From Clostridia bacterium (lineage in GTDB: Bacteria; Bacillota; Clostridia; Christensenellales; Borkfalkiaceae): 15,838 nucleotides of DNA. The notes under the pieces are model-generated. The model saw only the letters and a program-made list of their open reading frames with translations. It was not told where the DNA came from and searched no databases. The position numbers and the translations under genes were made by a program. The stretch covers positions 1 to 15,838 of the forward strand of contig JAFTMQ010000163.1 in the NCBI GenBank assembly GCA_017452305.1. The letters run 5' to 3'. Positions 4,761-13,675 of this stretch are shown here, piece by piece (position 1 is the first letter of the stretch; each line of letters begins with the position of its first letter).

Positions 4761-7190
4761 ATGAAAGATAAATTTTTGGTTACTGGAATGAGCTGTGCGG
4801 CCTGCTCGTCGGGGATTGAACGGACGATAGGGCGATTAGAAGGCGTAACCAAAGCGGAAGTTTCGCTAATGGGCGAAAATATGCTTGTAGAATACGACGA
4901 AAAGCTTATTTCTCGTGAAAAAATTATACAAACGGTCATCGAGCTTGGCTATGGTGCAAAGTTGTATGACGAACGCGCTTTGACGGCAACCAAACCGCAA
5001 CCCGACAAGTTGAAGAAGCGTTTTTTGCTGTCGGTAATCTTCTTATTGCCCTTGCTTTATTTTTCGATGGGGGCGATGATAAGCTTTTTACCGCAGCCAA
5101 ACAAAATTGTTTCCGCGTCCATACAAATGGGTCTTGCGCTTATCGTTATCGTCATTAACTTCAAGTTTTTTACAAGCGGAACGAAAGCACTTTTTAAGCG
5201 TGTGCCTAATATGGATACCCTTGTTTCCTTGGGGGCGGGCGCGGCGTATATTTACAGTGTCGTTTATACCATTTTGATTTATTGCGGAAAAGCAAGTGAA
5301 CACACCCATCTTTTCTACGAATCGGCGGCAATGGTGCTTGGGTTGGTGACGCTCGGCAAGTGGTTGGAAGAAAAATCTAAACGCAAAACGGGCGATGAGA
5401 TTGAAAAGCTTATCAAGCTTATGCCAAACACCGTTACGGTGGAGCGCAACGGCGAGCAGGTAAAAATCCCGTTTTCCGATATCGTTGTCGGCGATGTTCT
5501 CGTTGTAAAACAAGGGGAATACGTGCCCGTAGACGGAAAAATCGTCGAGGGGCACGCGTTTGTCGATAGGGCGGCAATCACGGGTGAAAGTATGCCCATC
5601 GAGGTGGGCGTGAACGACAGCGTGACGGGCGCGGATATCGTAAAGAGCGGTTTTATCAAGCTTTGCGCGGAAAAGGTCGGCGCGGATACAACCCTTTCGC
5701 AAATCGTAAAAATGGTAAAAGAGGCGGGCGCAAGCAAAGCGCCGTTGCAAAAGATTGCGGACAAAATTTCCGCATTCTTCGTGCCGTCGGTGACAATAAT
5801 CGCCGTGCTTGTGTTTATCATTTGGTTCGCCGTCACGGGCGAGCTTTCTACGGCGGCAAATTATGGTATTTGCGTTTTGGTTATTTCCTGTCCTTGCTCG
5901 CTTGGCTTAGCCACTCCCGTGGCGGTTATGGCGGCGACGGGCAGAGGTATGGCGCTCGGCATACTTTTTAAGGACGCAGAAGCCCTGCAAAAGGCGAAGG
6001 ACGTCAATTGTGTTTTGCTCGATAAAACGGCAACCTTGACGGTGGGTAAGCCTAAGGTAACCGACGTGGAAATATTTAGCGAAAACGAGAGCATGGCATA
6101 TGCGCTTGCGTTCGCGATTGAAAGCCATTTTAACCATCCGATTGCGGAATGCGTACGTAGTTATGCGGAAAGTAAGTTGACGGGCGAAACCCTTGAAATT
6201 ACTGACTATTCCTACGAAATGGGCAAGGGCGCAAAGGGGAAATATCAAGGTATAACGTATAATTTAGGCAACCGCCGTTTGCTTGGTAAAATCGAAGAAA
6301 AAGCGGCGTATGCTTTAGAGAAAAAATATTCCGAAGTCGGCAAAACGGCAGTATTCCTTGCCGACGAAAAGCAACTGCTTGCCGTGTTTGCGGTGGCGGA
6401 TACGTTAAAGGAAGAAAGCAAGAGTGCAGTCGCGGATTTGCGTGCACGCGGTATCCGTGTAGCGATGCTTACGGGCGATAACGAAAACGTTGCCAAAGCG
6501 ATTGCGAAAGAGGTAGGTATTGACGAATATTTCGCCGAAGCCTTGCCCGAAAACAAGACGCAAGCCGTGCAGAGAATACACGAGGTCGGCGGCTTTGTCG
6601 CTATGGTTGGCGACGGTATCAACGACAGCCCCGCATTAAAAGAGGCGGATATCGGCGTGGCGATGGGCAACGGTACGGACGTAGCGATGGATGCGGCGGA
6701 TATTATTCTTTCCCGCGGCGATTTGCGCTTGGTCGGTAAAATGATGGATTTAAGCCGCAAAACGGTGCGAAATATCAAGCAAAACTTGTTTTGGGCATTC
6801 TTCTATAATTGCGTAGCAATACCCGTAGCGGCGGGTGCGTTCGCATTTGCGAATATTACCCTTGCGCCGTGGATGGGTGCATTGAGCATGTGTTTAAGCT
6901 CCTTGTTTGTGGTGACGAACGCGCTTCGTCTCACGCGTTTTGGCAAAGAGAAAAAAGTAAAGGAAAAAGAGGAGGATAGTATGAAAAAGACGTTGAAAAT
7001 TGACGGTATGATGTGTCAACGCTGTGTTGCGCACGTAAATAAGGCGCTTTCAGGCGTGCAAGGCGTGGTTTCCGTGGACGTAAATCTTAAAAAGAAGATC
7101 GCCGTCGTAGAAACGGATGACAACGTAACGGACGAGGCGTTGATTTCCGCAGTAACCGAGGCAGGCTACGAAGTTAAGAAAATCTCTTGA
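4761..7190 (+). CDS. copA: Copper-exporting P1B-type ATPase (CopA) with an HMA domain at each end
   Basis: The 809-residue membrane ATPase is expected to pump Cu(I) out of the cytosol. Order: N-terminal heavy-metal domain with GMSCAAC (C12, C15), transmembrane helices, actuator domain with TGES, the transport helix with CPC (377-379), phosphorylation site D421, HP motif (NHPIA), TGDN, GDGIND near 617-622, two final helices with YN and MCLSS (Cu(I)-type residues), and a second heavy-metal domain with GMMCQRC at about 749-755. The start chosen is ATG 4761, with TAGGAG at 4748-4753; an upstream in-frame ATG at 4713 lacks such a site and adds residues foreign to the family. Odd points: the invariant DKTGT reads DKTAT, and the last domain has its own ribosome-binding site. 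An ArsR gene follows. Confidence 0.93.
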   Translation: MKDKFLVTGMSCAACSSGIERTIGRLEGVTKAEVSLMGENMLVEYDEKLISREKIIQTVIELGYGAKLYDERALTATKPQPDKLKKRFLLSVIFLLPLLYFSMGAMISFLPQPNKIVSASIQMGLALIVIVINFKFFTSGTKALFKRVPNMDTLVSLGAGAAYIYSVVYTILIYCGKASEHTHLFYESAAMVLGLVTLGKWLEEKSKRKTGDEIEKLIKLMPNTVTVERNGEQVKIPFSDIVVGDVLVVKQGEYVPVDGKIVEGHAFVDRAAITGESMPIEVGVNDSVTGADIVKSGFIKLCAEKVGADTTLSQIVKMVKEAGASKAPLQKIADKISAFFVPSVTIIAVLVFIIWFAVTGELSTAANYGICVLVISCPCSLGLATPVAVMAATGRGMALGILFKDAEALQKAKDVNCVLLDKTATLTVGKPKVTDVEIFSENESMAYALAFAIESHFNHPIAECVRSYAESKLTGETLEITDYSYEMGKGAKGKYQGITYNLGNRRLLGKIEEKAAYALEKKYSEVGKTAVFLADEKQLLAVFAVADTLKEESKSAVADLRARGIRVAMLTGDNENVAKAIAKEVGIDEYFAEALPENKTQAVQRIHEVGGFVAMVGDGINDSPALKEADIGVAMGNGTDVAMDAADIILSRGDLRLVGKMMDLSRKTVRNIKQNLFWAFFYNCVAIPVAAGAFAFANITLAPWMGALSMCLSSLFVVTNALRLTRFGKEKKVKEKEEDSMKKTLKIDGMMCQRCVAHVNKALSGVQGVVSVDVNLKKKIAVVETDDNVTDEALISAVTEAGYEVKKIS
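6981..7190 (+). CDS. Possible internally initiated CopZ-like copper chaperone, nested in copA
   Basis: Within copA, AGGAGG at 6970-6975 stands 5 bases before an in-frame ATG (6981). Translation from there would give 69 residues, the size of free CopZ, beginning MKKTLKIDGMMCQRC with both metal-binding cysteines and the usual ferredoxin-like domain to its end. The residues just before the ATG are a charged Lys/Glu linker, so the Shine-Dalgarno may partly reflect Glu-Glu coding. No separate copZ is seen nearby. What is seen is the site and frame; that it is used is inference. The alternative is that the domain exists only as the C-terminal tail of CopA. Confidence 0.42.
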   Translation: MKKTLKIDGMMCQRCVAHVNKALSGVQGVVSVDVNLKKKIAVVETDDNVTDEALISAVTEAGYEVKKIS

Positions 7191-7191
7191 T

Positions 7192-7215
7192 AAATCGGAC
7201 AAAAACACCGATTTT
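7192..7215 (+). terminator. Weak terminator-like hairpin after copA
   Basis: A 7-bp perfect stem (7192-7198 with 7208-7214), a 9-base loop and only four T (7212-7215). It starts one base after the copA stop. It may slow or partly end transcription before the ArsR gene, but it is AT-rich and weak. Confidence 0.35.
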
Positions 7216-7291
7216 ATGACAAAATACAACAGAATAGAATAGTAGGTTTGTGTTATCATATTCCCAACGAAACATATTAGGAGGGAAAAAT

Positions 7292-7630
7292 ATGTCACAA
7301 ATGTTATTATTGGACAAACGCACACAAGGGCTTATCGAGGATTACGTACCGCAAGGGGAAATTCTCGAAGGGGTTGTGTGCTTTTTTTCCGTCTTTGCGG
7401 ATTATACGCGCGTTCGCATTCTTTCCGCTCTTGCCATTAGCGAGTTGTGCGTTACGGACTTATCGAGAATACTCAATATCAATCAAACGACGGTGTCGCA
7501 CCAGCTTCGCTTTTTAAAGAGTGCGGGCATCGTGCGTTGCTATCGGCAGGGTAAAATAGTCTTTTATAGTTTGACGAACGACACCGTAAACGACGTTATC
7601 TTAAAAGGAATTGAATTTTTAGGCTGTTAA
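7292..7630 (+). CDS. ArsR/SmtB-family transcriptional repressor
   Basis: The 112-residue protein has a winged-helix DNA-binding domain: FADYTRVRILSAL (about 35-47), the alpha-3 segment ELCVTDLS (51-58), the recognition helix around NQTTVSHQLRFLKSAGIV, and the wing CYRQGKIVFYSL. The family represses metal-resistance genes and leaves DNA on binding metal. Placement directly after copA suggests a copper- or metal-responsive role (inference). The classical ELCVCD sensor site has its second Cys replaced by Thr; Cys remain at 30, 53, in the wing, and at the last residue. The start is ATG 7292 with AGGAGGG six bases upstream. An upstream ATG at 7250 has no such site and is rejected. A TATCAT at 7254-7259 may be its -10, without a clear -35. 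Confidence 0.86.
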   Translation: MSQMLLLDKRTQGLIEDYVPQGEILEGVVCFFSVFADYTRVRILSALAISELCVTDLSRILNINQTTVSHQLRFLKSAGIVRCYRQGKIVFYSLTNDTVNDVILKGIEFLGC

Positions 7631-7654
7631 AACGATTATTTTTCCTTTATTCCC

Positions 7655-7683
7655 TTGCAAAATCTTTGATTTTGGTATATAAT
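7655..7683 (+). promoter_or_regulatory. Promoter of uvrC, leaderless arrangement
   Basis: TTGCAA (7655-7660), a 17-bp spacer and a perfect TATAAT (7678-7683). Only seven bases separate the -10 box from the uvrC ATG at 7691, so transcription should start at or one base before the start codon. No Shine-Dalgarno is present. Confidence 0.72.
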
Positions 7684-7690
7684 AAAGAAT

Positions 7691-9499
7691 ATGGGCGCAT
7701 TGAAAGAAAAATTAAATTTATTGCCTGATTCGCCGGGCGTGTATATTATGCTGGATAAAGACGGCATCGTGATATACGTCGGCAAAGCGCGCGTACTCAA
7801 AAATCGCGTACGGCAATATTTCCATTCCTCCGCAAAATCGGAAAAAGTCGCCGCTATGGTAGAACATATCGACGATTTTTACTATATCATCACGCAGACG
7901 GAAATCGACGCGCTCGCATTAGAAAATAACTTAATCAAAAAGTACAAGCCTAAATATAATATTCTACTCAAAGACGATAAAACGTACCCGTATATCAAGG
8001 TGCATACAAGAGAGGTTTTTCCCCGCGTTTCTATTACGCGCAAAATCAAAAAGGACGGAAAGTATTTCGGTCCGTTCATGGGCGGCGTGCGCTGTGGGGA
8101 TTTGTTAGATATTATCGCCTCGGTTTATAATTTGCGCACTTGCACAACCGCGATTGGCGAAAAGCCCAAAAAACCGTGTTTAGAGCATCATTTGGGGCGT
8201 TGTCCTGCACCTTGTGCACATTTATGCACAAAGGAAGAATATGCGGCGCGCGTCAAGCAAGTGCTTGCCTTTTTGGACGGAAATTACGAGGACGCGGAAG
8301 AGGTTTTGCAAGCAAAAATGCTCAAATTCGCCGAAAACGAGGAGTTTGAGCTTGCCATGGAATACCGTGAAAAGCTTGCGATGCTCTCTAAACTAAAAGT
8401 CAAGCGTATCACTTCGCTCAACCGCGCGTTAAATGCGGATATAATTGCGTTAAAAACCAACTTTATCTATTCGGCTGTCAACGTACTCGTTACGCGCAGC
8501 GGCATTATGCAAGGCGGCAGCAATTACGCGTTAGAGGATTGTTCTTTCTCGGAAGCGGACGCTTTGACGGCGTTTATCATTCAGTATTATAACCACCACG
8601 ATATCCCCGACGAAATCATCGTGCAAGGCTTTTGCGAAAAAGAGCTGCTTGAACGTTATTTCATGGAAACGTTTGGCAAAAAAACGGAAATTATTTTGGC
8701 GAAGCAAGGGGTAAAAAAACAGCTTTTGGATATGGCGGAGCAAAATGCCGCCGAATATCTTTCCAAGTCTATCGATAAAATCAAGCACAAAAACGATATG
8801 ACGAAAAACGCTTGCGAGCGCTTGCAAATGTTGCTCGGCTTGCAAAAATATCCCAAGCGTATGGAATGCTATGATATTTCCAACATAAGCGGCGTGGATA
8901 AGGTTGGCTCTATGGTTGTCTTTATCGACGGTGAGGCGGATAGAAGTAGCTATCGTCGCTTTAAAATCAAGACGGTGGAGGGGGCAAACGATTATGCGTC
9001 CCACCAAGAAATGATGCGCCGCCGACTTGCCAAGCTCGGCACGGACGAAGAGGAGCGTTTTCCAAAACCAGACCTCATCATCATCGATGGCGGCAAGGGA
9101 CAGCTTTCCGCAATCAAAGAGGTGTTTGAGGAAATGCACGTTACGGATATCGAGCTCATATCCCTTGCGGAACAAGAAGAGGAAGTGTTTACGTTGTTTT
9201 CGCCCGAAAGCATACGTATCAATCACCGCGATTACGCGTTGAAAATGCTGCAACGTATCCGCGACGAGGCGCATAGATTTGCGATTACCTATTTTAGAAG
9301 CTTGCATTCTAAGCGCAATCTCGCGTCCGTTTTAGAGGAAATTGACGGCGTGGGCGCGAAAAAGCGCAAAGCCCTTTTAGAAAAATTCGGCACAATCGAC
9401 AAGATTATGTCCGCAACCGAAGAGGACTTGCAACAGGTGAGCGGTATCGGCGCGGATTTGGCGAAAAAAATTCGCGCATACTTTAAGGAAGAATTGTAA
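7691..9499 (+). CDS. uvrC: Excinuclease ABC subunit C
   Basis: The 602-residue protein makes both incisions in nucleotide excision repair with UvrA and UvrB. Domains in order: a GIY-YIG nuclease (GVY at 16-18, YVG at 29-31, R39, and the Glu of ALENNLI) for the 3' cut; a cysteine cluster (LRTC, KPC, GRC, APC) matching the iron-sulfur site reported for UvrC; a UVR helix pair near 200-235 that contacts UvrB; an RNase H-like nuclease with ECYDISNISG and IIIDGGKGQ for the 5' cut; and two helix-hairpin-helix motifs at the end. The start fits the family N-terminus (LKEKLNLLPDSPG), and an in-frame stop at 7667-7669 excludes an earlier one. It has no ribosome-binding site. Its TAA overlaps the next ATG. 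Confidence 0.97.
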   Translation: MGALKEKLNLLPDSPGVYIMLDKDGIVIYVGKARVLKNRVRQYFHSSAKSEKVAAMVEHIDDFYYIITQTEIDALALENNLIKKYKPKYNILLKDDKTYPYIKVHTREVFPRVSITRKIKKDGKYFGPFMGGVRCGDLLDIIASVYNLRTCTTAIGEKPKKPCLEHHLGRCPAPCAHLCTKEEYAARVKQVLAFLDGNYEDAEEVLQAKMLKFAENEEFELAMEYREKLAMLSKLKVKRITSLNRALNADIIALKTNFIYSAVNVLVTRSGIMQGGSNYALEDCSFSEADALTAFIIQYYNHHDIPDEIIVQGFCEKELLERYFMETFGKKTEIILAKQGVKKQLLDMAEQNAAEYLSKSIDKIKHKNDMTKNACERLQMLLGLQKYPKRMECYDISNISGVDKVGSMVVFIDGEADRSSYRRFKIKTVEGANDYASHQEMMRRRLAKLGTDEEERFPKPDLIIIDGGKGQLSAIKEVFEEMHVTDIELISLAEQEEEVFTLFSPESIRINHRDYALKMLQRIRDEAHRFAITYFRSLHSKRNLASVLEEIDGVGAKKRKALLEKFGTIDKIMSATEEDLQQVSGIGADLAKKIRAYFKEEL

Positions 9500-10326
9500 T
9501 GCAAAAGATAGATTATGCGCTTATCGTCACCGATTTTGACGGCACGCTTGCCCGCTCGGACGGTACGGTGAGCGAAAAAACGAAAAATGCTATCACCCGC
9601 TACGTGGCGGACGGCGGACGGTTTGCGATCTCTACGGGCAGGCTGCCTGCCGCAATTATCTCGCGCGCCAAGGAATTGGGGCTTGTCGGAGCGGTTTGCT
9701 GTGCGCAAGGGAGCGTTATCGTTGATATTCAAAGCGAAAAAATTTTGTTGGAAGGCAGAATTCCCAACGACGTTGCCGTGGCGGTTTGCGAGGCAATGCA
9801 AGCGCGCGGATTGCATATTCACGTTTACGATTTGTGGGAATATTACAGCAATATGGACGATGACTATCTTGCCTATTACGAGGGAGTTGTCAAAACCAAG
9901 GCGGTGCTTGTTACCGATAAACCGATGTCACAGTTCGTTAAGGAAAGCGGTATGCGTCCCTTTAAAATATTAGCGATGGTCGATCCGCAGGAAAACGAGC
10001 GTATTCGCTTGGATTTGGAAAAAGAAAATTTCGTCGGCTGTGACGTAACGCGGAGCAGCTCTTTACTTGTCGAGGTAGGGAACGCCGCATTTAGTAAGGG
10101 GACGTCGGTGCAATTTCTCGCCAAGCAATACGGCGTGGATATACAGAAAACGATTGCGATTGGCGACCAAATCAATGACTTATCTATGATACAAACGGCA
10201 GCACTTGGCTTTGCCGTAAAGAACGCGGACGAAACGTTAAAGGCGCACGCCATTACCCTCGATAAAACCAACGATGAAGACGCCGTAGCGGCGGTCATTG
10301 AAGAATACGGATATACAAACGCATAA
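9499..10326 (+). CDS. HAD-superfamily hydrolase, Cof type
   Basis: The 275-residue protein is a Cof/type IIB HAD phosphatase. Seen: motif I DFDGTL with nucleophile D12 and acid D14, motif II STGR near residue 45, the conserved lysine in the SKGTSVQFL region, and motif IV GDQINDLSM with D223 and D227. Between motifs II and IV lies a large C2-type cap. Known members dephosphorylate sugar phosphates, flavin or pyridoxal phosphates; the substrate cannot be told here. Its ATG shares one base with the uvrC stop (TAATG), so translation is probably coupled, and U32 follows 12 bp later. This position in a repair operon looks like convenience; I see no sign of a repair role. Confidence 0.9.
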   Translation: MQKIDYALIVTDFDGTLARSDGTVSEKTKNAITRYVADGGRFAISTGRLPAAIISRAKELGLVGAVCCAQGSVIVDIQSEKILLEGRIPNDVAVAVCEAMQARGLHIHVYDLWEYYSNMDDDYLAYYEGVVKTKAVLVTDKPMSQFVKESGMRPFKILAMVDPQENERIRLDLEKENFVGCDVTRSSSLLVEVGNAAFSKGTSVQFLAKQYGVDIQKTIAIGDQINDLSMIQTAALGFAVKNADETLKAHAITLDKTNDEDAVAAVIEEYGYTNA

Positions 10327-10338
10327 TTAGGAAGAAAA

Positions 10339-12552
10339 ATGTTAGAAATTCTCGCCCCCGCAGGCAACGAAGCTTGCGCAAACGCCGCAATCAACAACGG
10401 CGCAGACGCTATATATCTTGGGCTTTCCGCCTTTTCCGCACGCCAAAGCGCCGAAAACTTTGACGAGGCGGCTTTTCGGCGTCTTATTTTAAAAGCGCAT
10501 TGTCTTGGCGTTAAGGTTTACGTGGCGATGAATACCCTCGTAAAAGACGAAGAAATTTCCGCATTTTTTAGCAACCTTTTATTTGCGTGGAATATGGGCG
10601 CGGACGCTATCATTATGCAGGACTTGCTTTTGGGTAAGTTGGTGCACGAATTGTATCCGCAAATTGTTTTGCATGCAAGCACGCAGGCAGGGATTTGCAC
10701 GGTTGAGGGCGCACAATTCGCCAAAGAATGCGGTTTTTCGCGTGTGATTTTGGCGCGTGAAACACCGATTTCCGAAATTCAGCAAATTGCCCAGCTTATT
10801 GAAACGGAAGTATTTGTGCAAGGCGCACTTTGTACTTGCTTTTCGGGACAGTGTTATTTTTCCTCGTTCGCCGGCGGGAACAGCGGCAATCGCGGCAGAT
10901 GTAAACAGCCTTGTCGAAAGCTTTATGCCTACAATCGCAACGGAAACCAAGAAAAAACTTACGCGCTTTCCTTGTCCGATTTGTGCGTAGGGGAAGATAT
11001 TCAAAAGTTGATTGCGGCGGGTGTTACTTCCTTTAAAATCGAGGGAAGAATGCGCCGTGAGGAATACGTTGCGGCGGCTGTCTCCTATTATCGCGGTATT
11101 TTAGACGGCGCGCAAAGCTTAAATGCTCGTCTTTCCGATTTAAAACGCACGTATAATCGGGGAAACTATACCAAAGGCCTTGCTTTTGGGCAGGATAAAC
11201 GCTTTTTATCGACGGCAGTGCAAGGACATCTTGGCGAAAAGGTTGGCGTAGTTAAGGTTGTCAACGGCGAATATTTAGTCGAAAGCAGTTTTCAACCCCG
11301 TCAAGGCGATGCCTTCAAAATTTTGCGCGACGGTAAAGAGGTCGGCGGCGCAATTTATACAAAAACGGTACGTAAGGCATTCATTATCTCTTCCAAAAAT
11401 CGCTTAAAAAATGGCGACGGCGTGTTTATCACCACCGACGTGGAAGTCAACGAACGCGTTTTAAAAACGGAGCGTAGAGGGCGCTTGACAATTTCCTTGC
11501 GCTTTGTCGAAGGGGAAAAGCCGATTGCGATTTTCGGCGATAAACAATTCGTCGGTGAAAATGCTTTGCAAACGGCGCAAAACCAACCCTTGACAATCGA
11601 ACAGTTAAAAACTTGCTTTTCCAAGACGGACGGACTGCCGCTCGACGTTGATTTTGCCGATATTATCTTGTTGGGAAATATATTTATCCCCAAATCCGAG
11701 TTAAATGCCTTCCGTCGCGCTTTCTATGCGGAAATTTGCGAAGAAATTGCGGTTGGCGGGCGAGAAATTTACCAAGAAAAACCGTGCGAAATTCCCGCCG
11801 TTTCGCCCTTACAAACGCGTAAGACGGCAGTAATCGCCAACGATTTTAACGACGTGGAAACGGACGTTGCCATTTTTAAGCCCAACGATTTTTCCACACC
11901 TTTGCCCGATAGCTTTAAAAGCGGAAAATTTGAAAAATATCTTTATTTCCCTGCATTTGCTACAAGAGCGGATATTCTTGCCATCGAAGAATATCTCAAG
12001 CAAACGGATATTTGCGGAATATACGCCGAAAATTACGGCGGGGTGCTTTTCGCGAGGAAACGCGGCTTGCAAATTTTTGCGGGAACGGGCTTAAATATCA
12101 CGAATAAATATTCGCTTTTCGTATTTTTGCGCGGTGCCCGTCTTTCCTACTACGCGATATCCAAGGAATTGAACGAAACGGAAATGCAAAATCTGCTTGG
12201 CGAGGGCGCGTTTACGCTTAGCTTAGGCAATATCAAAATTATGGACTTGTGCTATTGTCCGTTTGGCAAAACCTGCGGGGCTTGCGATAAGCGCGAGAAA
12301 TACACGTTAACGGACGAAAACGGCAGAGTTTTCTCCGTCCGCCGTTATCTTTCCGCCGACGGAAACTGTCGGTTTGAGGTCTTTAATTGTGCGGATTTGA
12401 TTGGCGTTGGCGCAAAAGGGGCAGGGCAGCTCATTGATTTGTCGGTTACAGCCGATTGTCAAGCCGCAATCCAAACCAAAGACGACGAGGAAAAGCAAAA
12501 GCAGGTATATGCAAATTACACTTCGGGGCATTTCAAGCGCGGCGTGTTATGA
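10339..12552 (+). CDS. U32-family protein (peptidase U32/DUF3656, RlhA-like)
   Basis: The 737-residue protein starts with the U32 TIM-barrel signature (ILAPAGNEACANAAINNGAD). It carries the family motif EVFVQGALC with cysteines C165, C172, C188 and C216, whose spacing resembles the iron-sulfur ligands described for UbiU. Downstream is a long DUF3656-like region and a C-terminal CxxC-rich block (CYCPFGKTCGACDKRE) from C638. Although named peptidases, characterised relatives of this architecture (RlhA, TrhP, UbiU/UbiV) act in RNA or ubiquinone hydroxylation. The size and DUF3656 favour an RlhA-like 23S rRNA role, which is inference. AGGAAG precedes the ATG. mutS2 follows 13 bp after its stop, an adjacency common in Clostridia. 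Confidence 0.87.
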   Translation: MLEILAPAGNEACANAAINNGADAIYLGLSAFSARQSAENFDEAAFRRLILKAHCLGVKVYVAMNTLVKDEEISAFFSNLLFAWNMGADAIIMQDLLLGKLVHELYPQIVLHASTQAGICTVEGAQFAKECGFSRVILARETPISEIQQIAQLIETEVFVQGALCTCFSGQCYFSSFAGGNSGNRGRCKQPCRKLYAYNRNGNQEKTYALSLSDLCVGEDIQKLIAAGVTSFKIEGRMRREEYVAAAVSYYRGILDGAQSLNARLSDLKRTYNRGNYTKGLAFGQDKRFLSTAVQGHLGEKVGVVKVVNGEYLVESSFQPRQGDAFKILRDGKEVGGAIYTKTVRKAFIISSKNRLKNGDGVFITTDVEVNERVLKTERRGRLTISLRFVEGEKPIAIFGDKQFVGENALQTAQNQPLTIEQLKTCFSKTDGLPLDVDFADIILLGNIFIPKSELNAFRRAFYAEICEEIAVGGREIYQEKPCEIPAVSPLQTRKTAVIANDFNDVETDVAIFKPNDFSTPLPDSFKSGKFEKYLYFPAFATRADILAIEEYLKQTDICGIYAENYGGVLFARKRGLQIFAGTGLNITNKYSLFVFLRGARLSYYAISKELNETEMQNLLGEGAFTLSLGNIKIMDLCYCPFGKTCGACDKREKYTLTDENGRVFSVRRYLSADGNCRFEVFNCADLIGVGAKGAGQLIDLSVTADCQAAIQTKDDEEKQKQVYANYTSGHFKRGVL

Positions 12553-12565
12553 TAAGGATTAAAAA

Positions 12566-13675
12566 ATGAACCAAAGAGCTATTGAAAAAACAGAATTAAA
12601 TAAAATTTTATCCGCCGTCGCCGATTTTGCGGTTACGGACGGGGGAAAGCAACGAGTGGTTGCTTTACAGCCGACTGCCATTGTAAGCGAGGTTGTTTCA
12701 AGCCTTAAACTCACGGAAGAGTGCGTTACGCTGCTCTTTACGCACGGCTTGTCTAAAATCGAGTATTTCCCGTCCTTCGACGATGAAATCGAGCGCGCAC
12801 AAAAGGGTTCGTCTCTTTCATGCGGCGAGCTTTTAAAGGCGGAAAATTTATTGCGTTCCGTCCGTATTGCTCATAAAAGCATTAGCGGTATTAACGACGA
12901 AACAATCGTAGGCATGAAAGCGCTTGCCGATAAGCTGTATTATGACGAGAACTTAGAAGAAGATATCCGCACGAAGATTTTAAACGACAGCGAGGTAAGC
13001 GATTTTGCAAGCGACAAGCTGTATTCTATCCGTAGAGAAATCCGTCTTTTGAACGAGCGAATCCGCTCCCGTCTTTCCGAATATTTAACGGGCTCAGAGG
13101 CAAAATATTTGCAGGACGGTATCGTTACGATGAGAGATAACCGCTACGTTTTGCCCGTCCGCGCGGAATATAAACGGAGTATTAAAGGTTTTATTCACGA
13201 TAGATCGGCAAGCGGCGCGACCTTCTTCATCGAGCCCGAGGAAGTGCTTGAAATGAACAACGAGCTCCGTTCCTTGCATATGGACGAAAAAGAGGAAGTA
13301 GAGCGCATTTTGGGCGAGCTTTCTCGTCGCGTCGGGTTTATGGGCGAGGAATTGCTCATCGATATTCAAACGCTTGAAGAAATTGACTGCGTTTACGCGC
13401 GCGCCGAGTATTCCTATAAGCTGTCTTGCGTAATGCCGCAAATCAACGATAAGGGCGTTGTTGACATTCACATGGGCAGGCACCCGCTCATTGATAGAAA
13501 AAAGGTTGTGCCCGTCAATATCGCGCTTGGCGATAATTATCGGTTCTTACTGATAAGCGGCCCGAATACGGGCGGTAAAACGGTTACTCTTAAAATGGTG
13601 GGGCTGTTTTGCTTGATGGCGATGTGCGGCTTGTTTGTGCCCGCGAAAAAGGCGACCATTTCCACGTTTGAGTAA
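12566..13675 (+). pseudogene. mutS2: mutS2, N-terminal part, ended by an in-frame TAA
   Basis: This 369-codon segment is the first part of MutS2: the N-terminal region, the core and lever helices, and the start of the ATPase domain with Walker A GPNTGGKTVTLK at 332-343. It stops at TAA (13673-13675) immediately after STFE, in mid-domain. The next codons in the same frame continue the expected family sequence (IYCDVGD, then QSIEESLSTFSSH), so a single base change, for example AAA to TAA, explains the break. AAGGAT precedes the ATG at 12566. Without Walker B and the Smr domain this product should not be a working ATPase. MutS2 acts on recombination intermediates and, in Bacillus, on collided ribosomes. 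TAA ends other genes here, so recoding as an amino acid is unlikely. Confidence 0.88.

Noticed and set aside
7250..7291. Upstream in-frame ATG for the ArsR gene
   Set aside because: ATG 7292 has a near-perfect AGGAGGG six bases away, whereas 7250 has none and overlaps the possible -10.
8531..9307. 258-codon open frame on the minus strand
   Set aside because: It is opposite the uvrC nuclease domains and shows no family sequence or ribosome-binding site.
13673..13675. TAA as a sense codon (alternative genetic code)
   Set aside because: TAA ends uvrC, rpmF, ackA, DUF177 and others at their expected family lengths, so it works as a stop in this genome.
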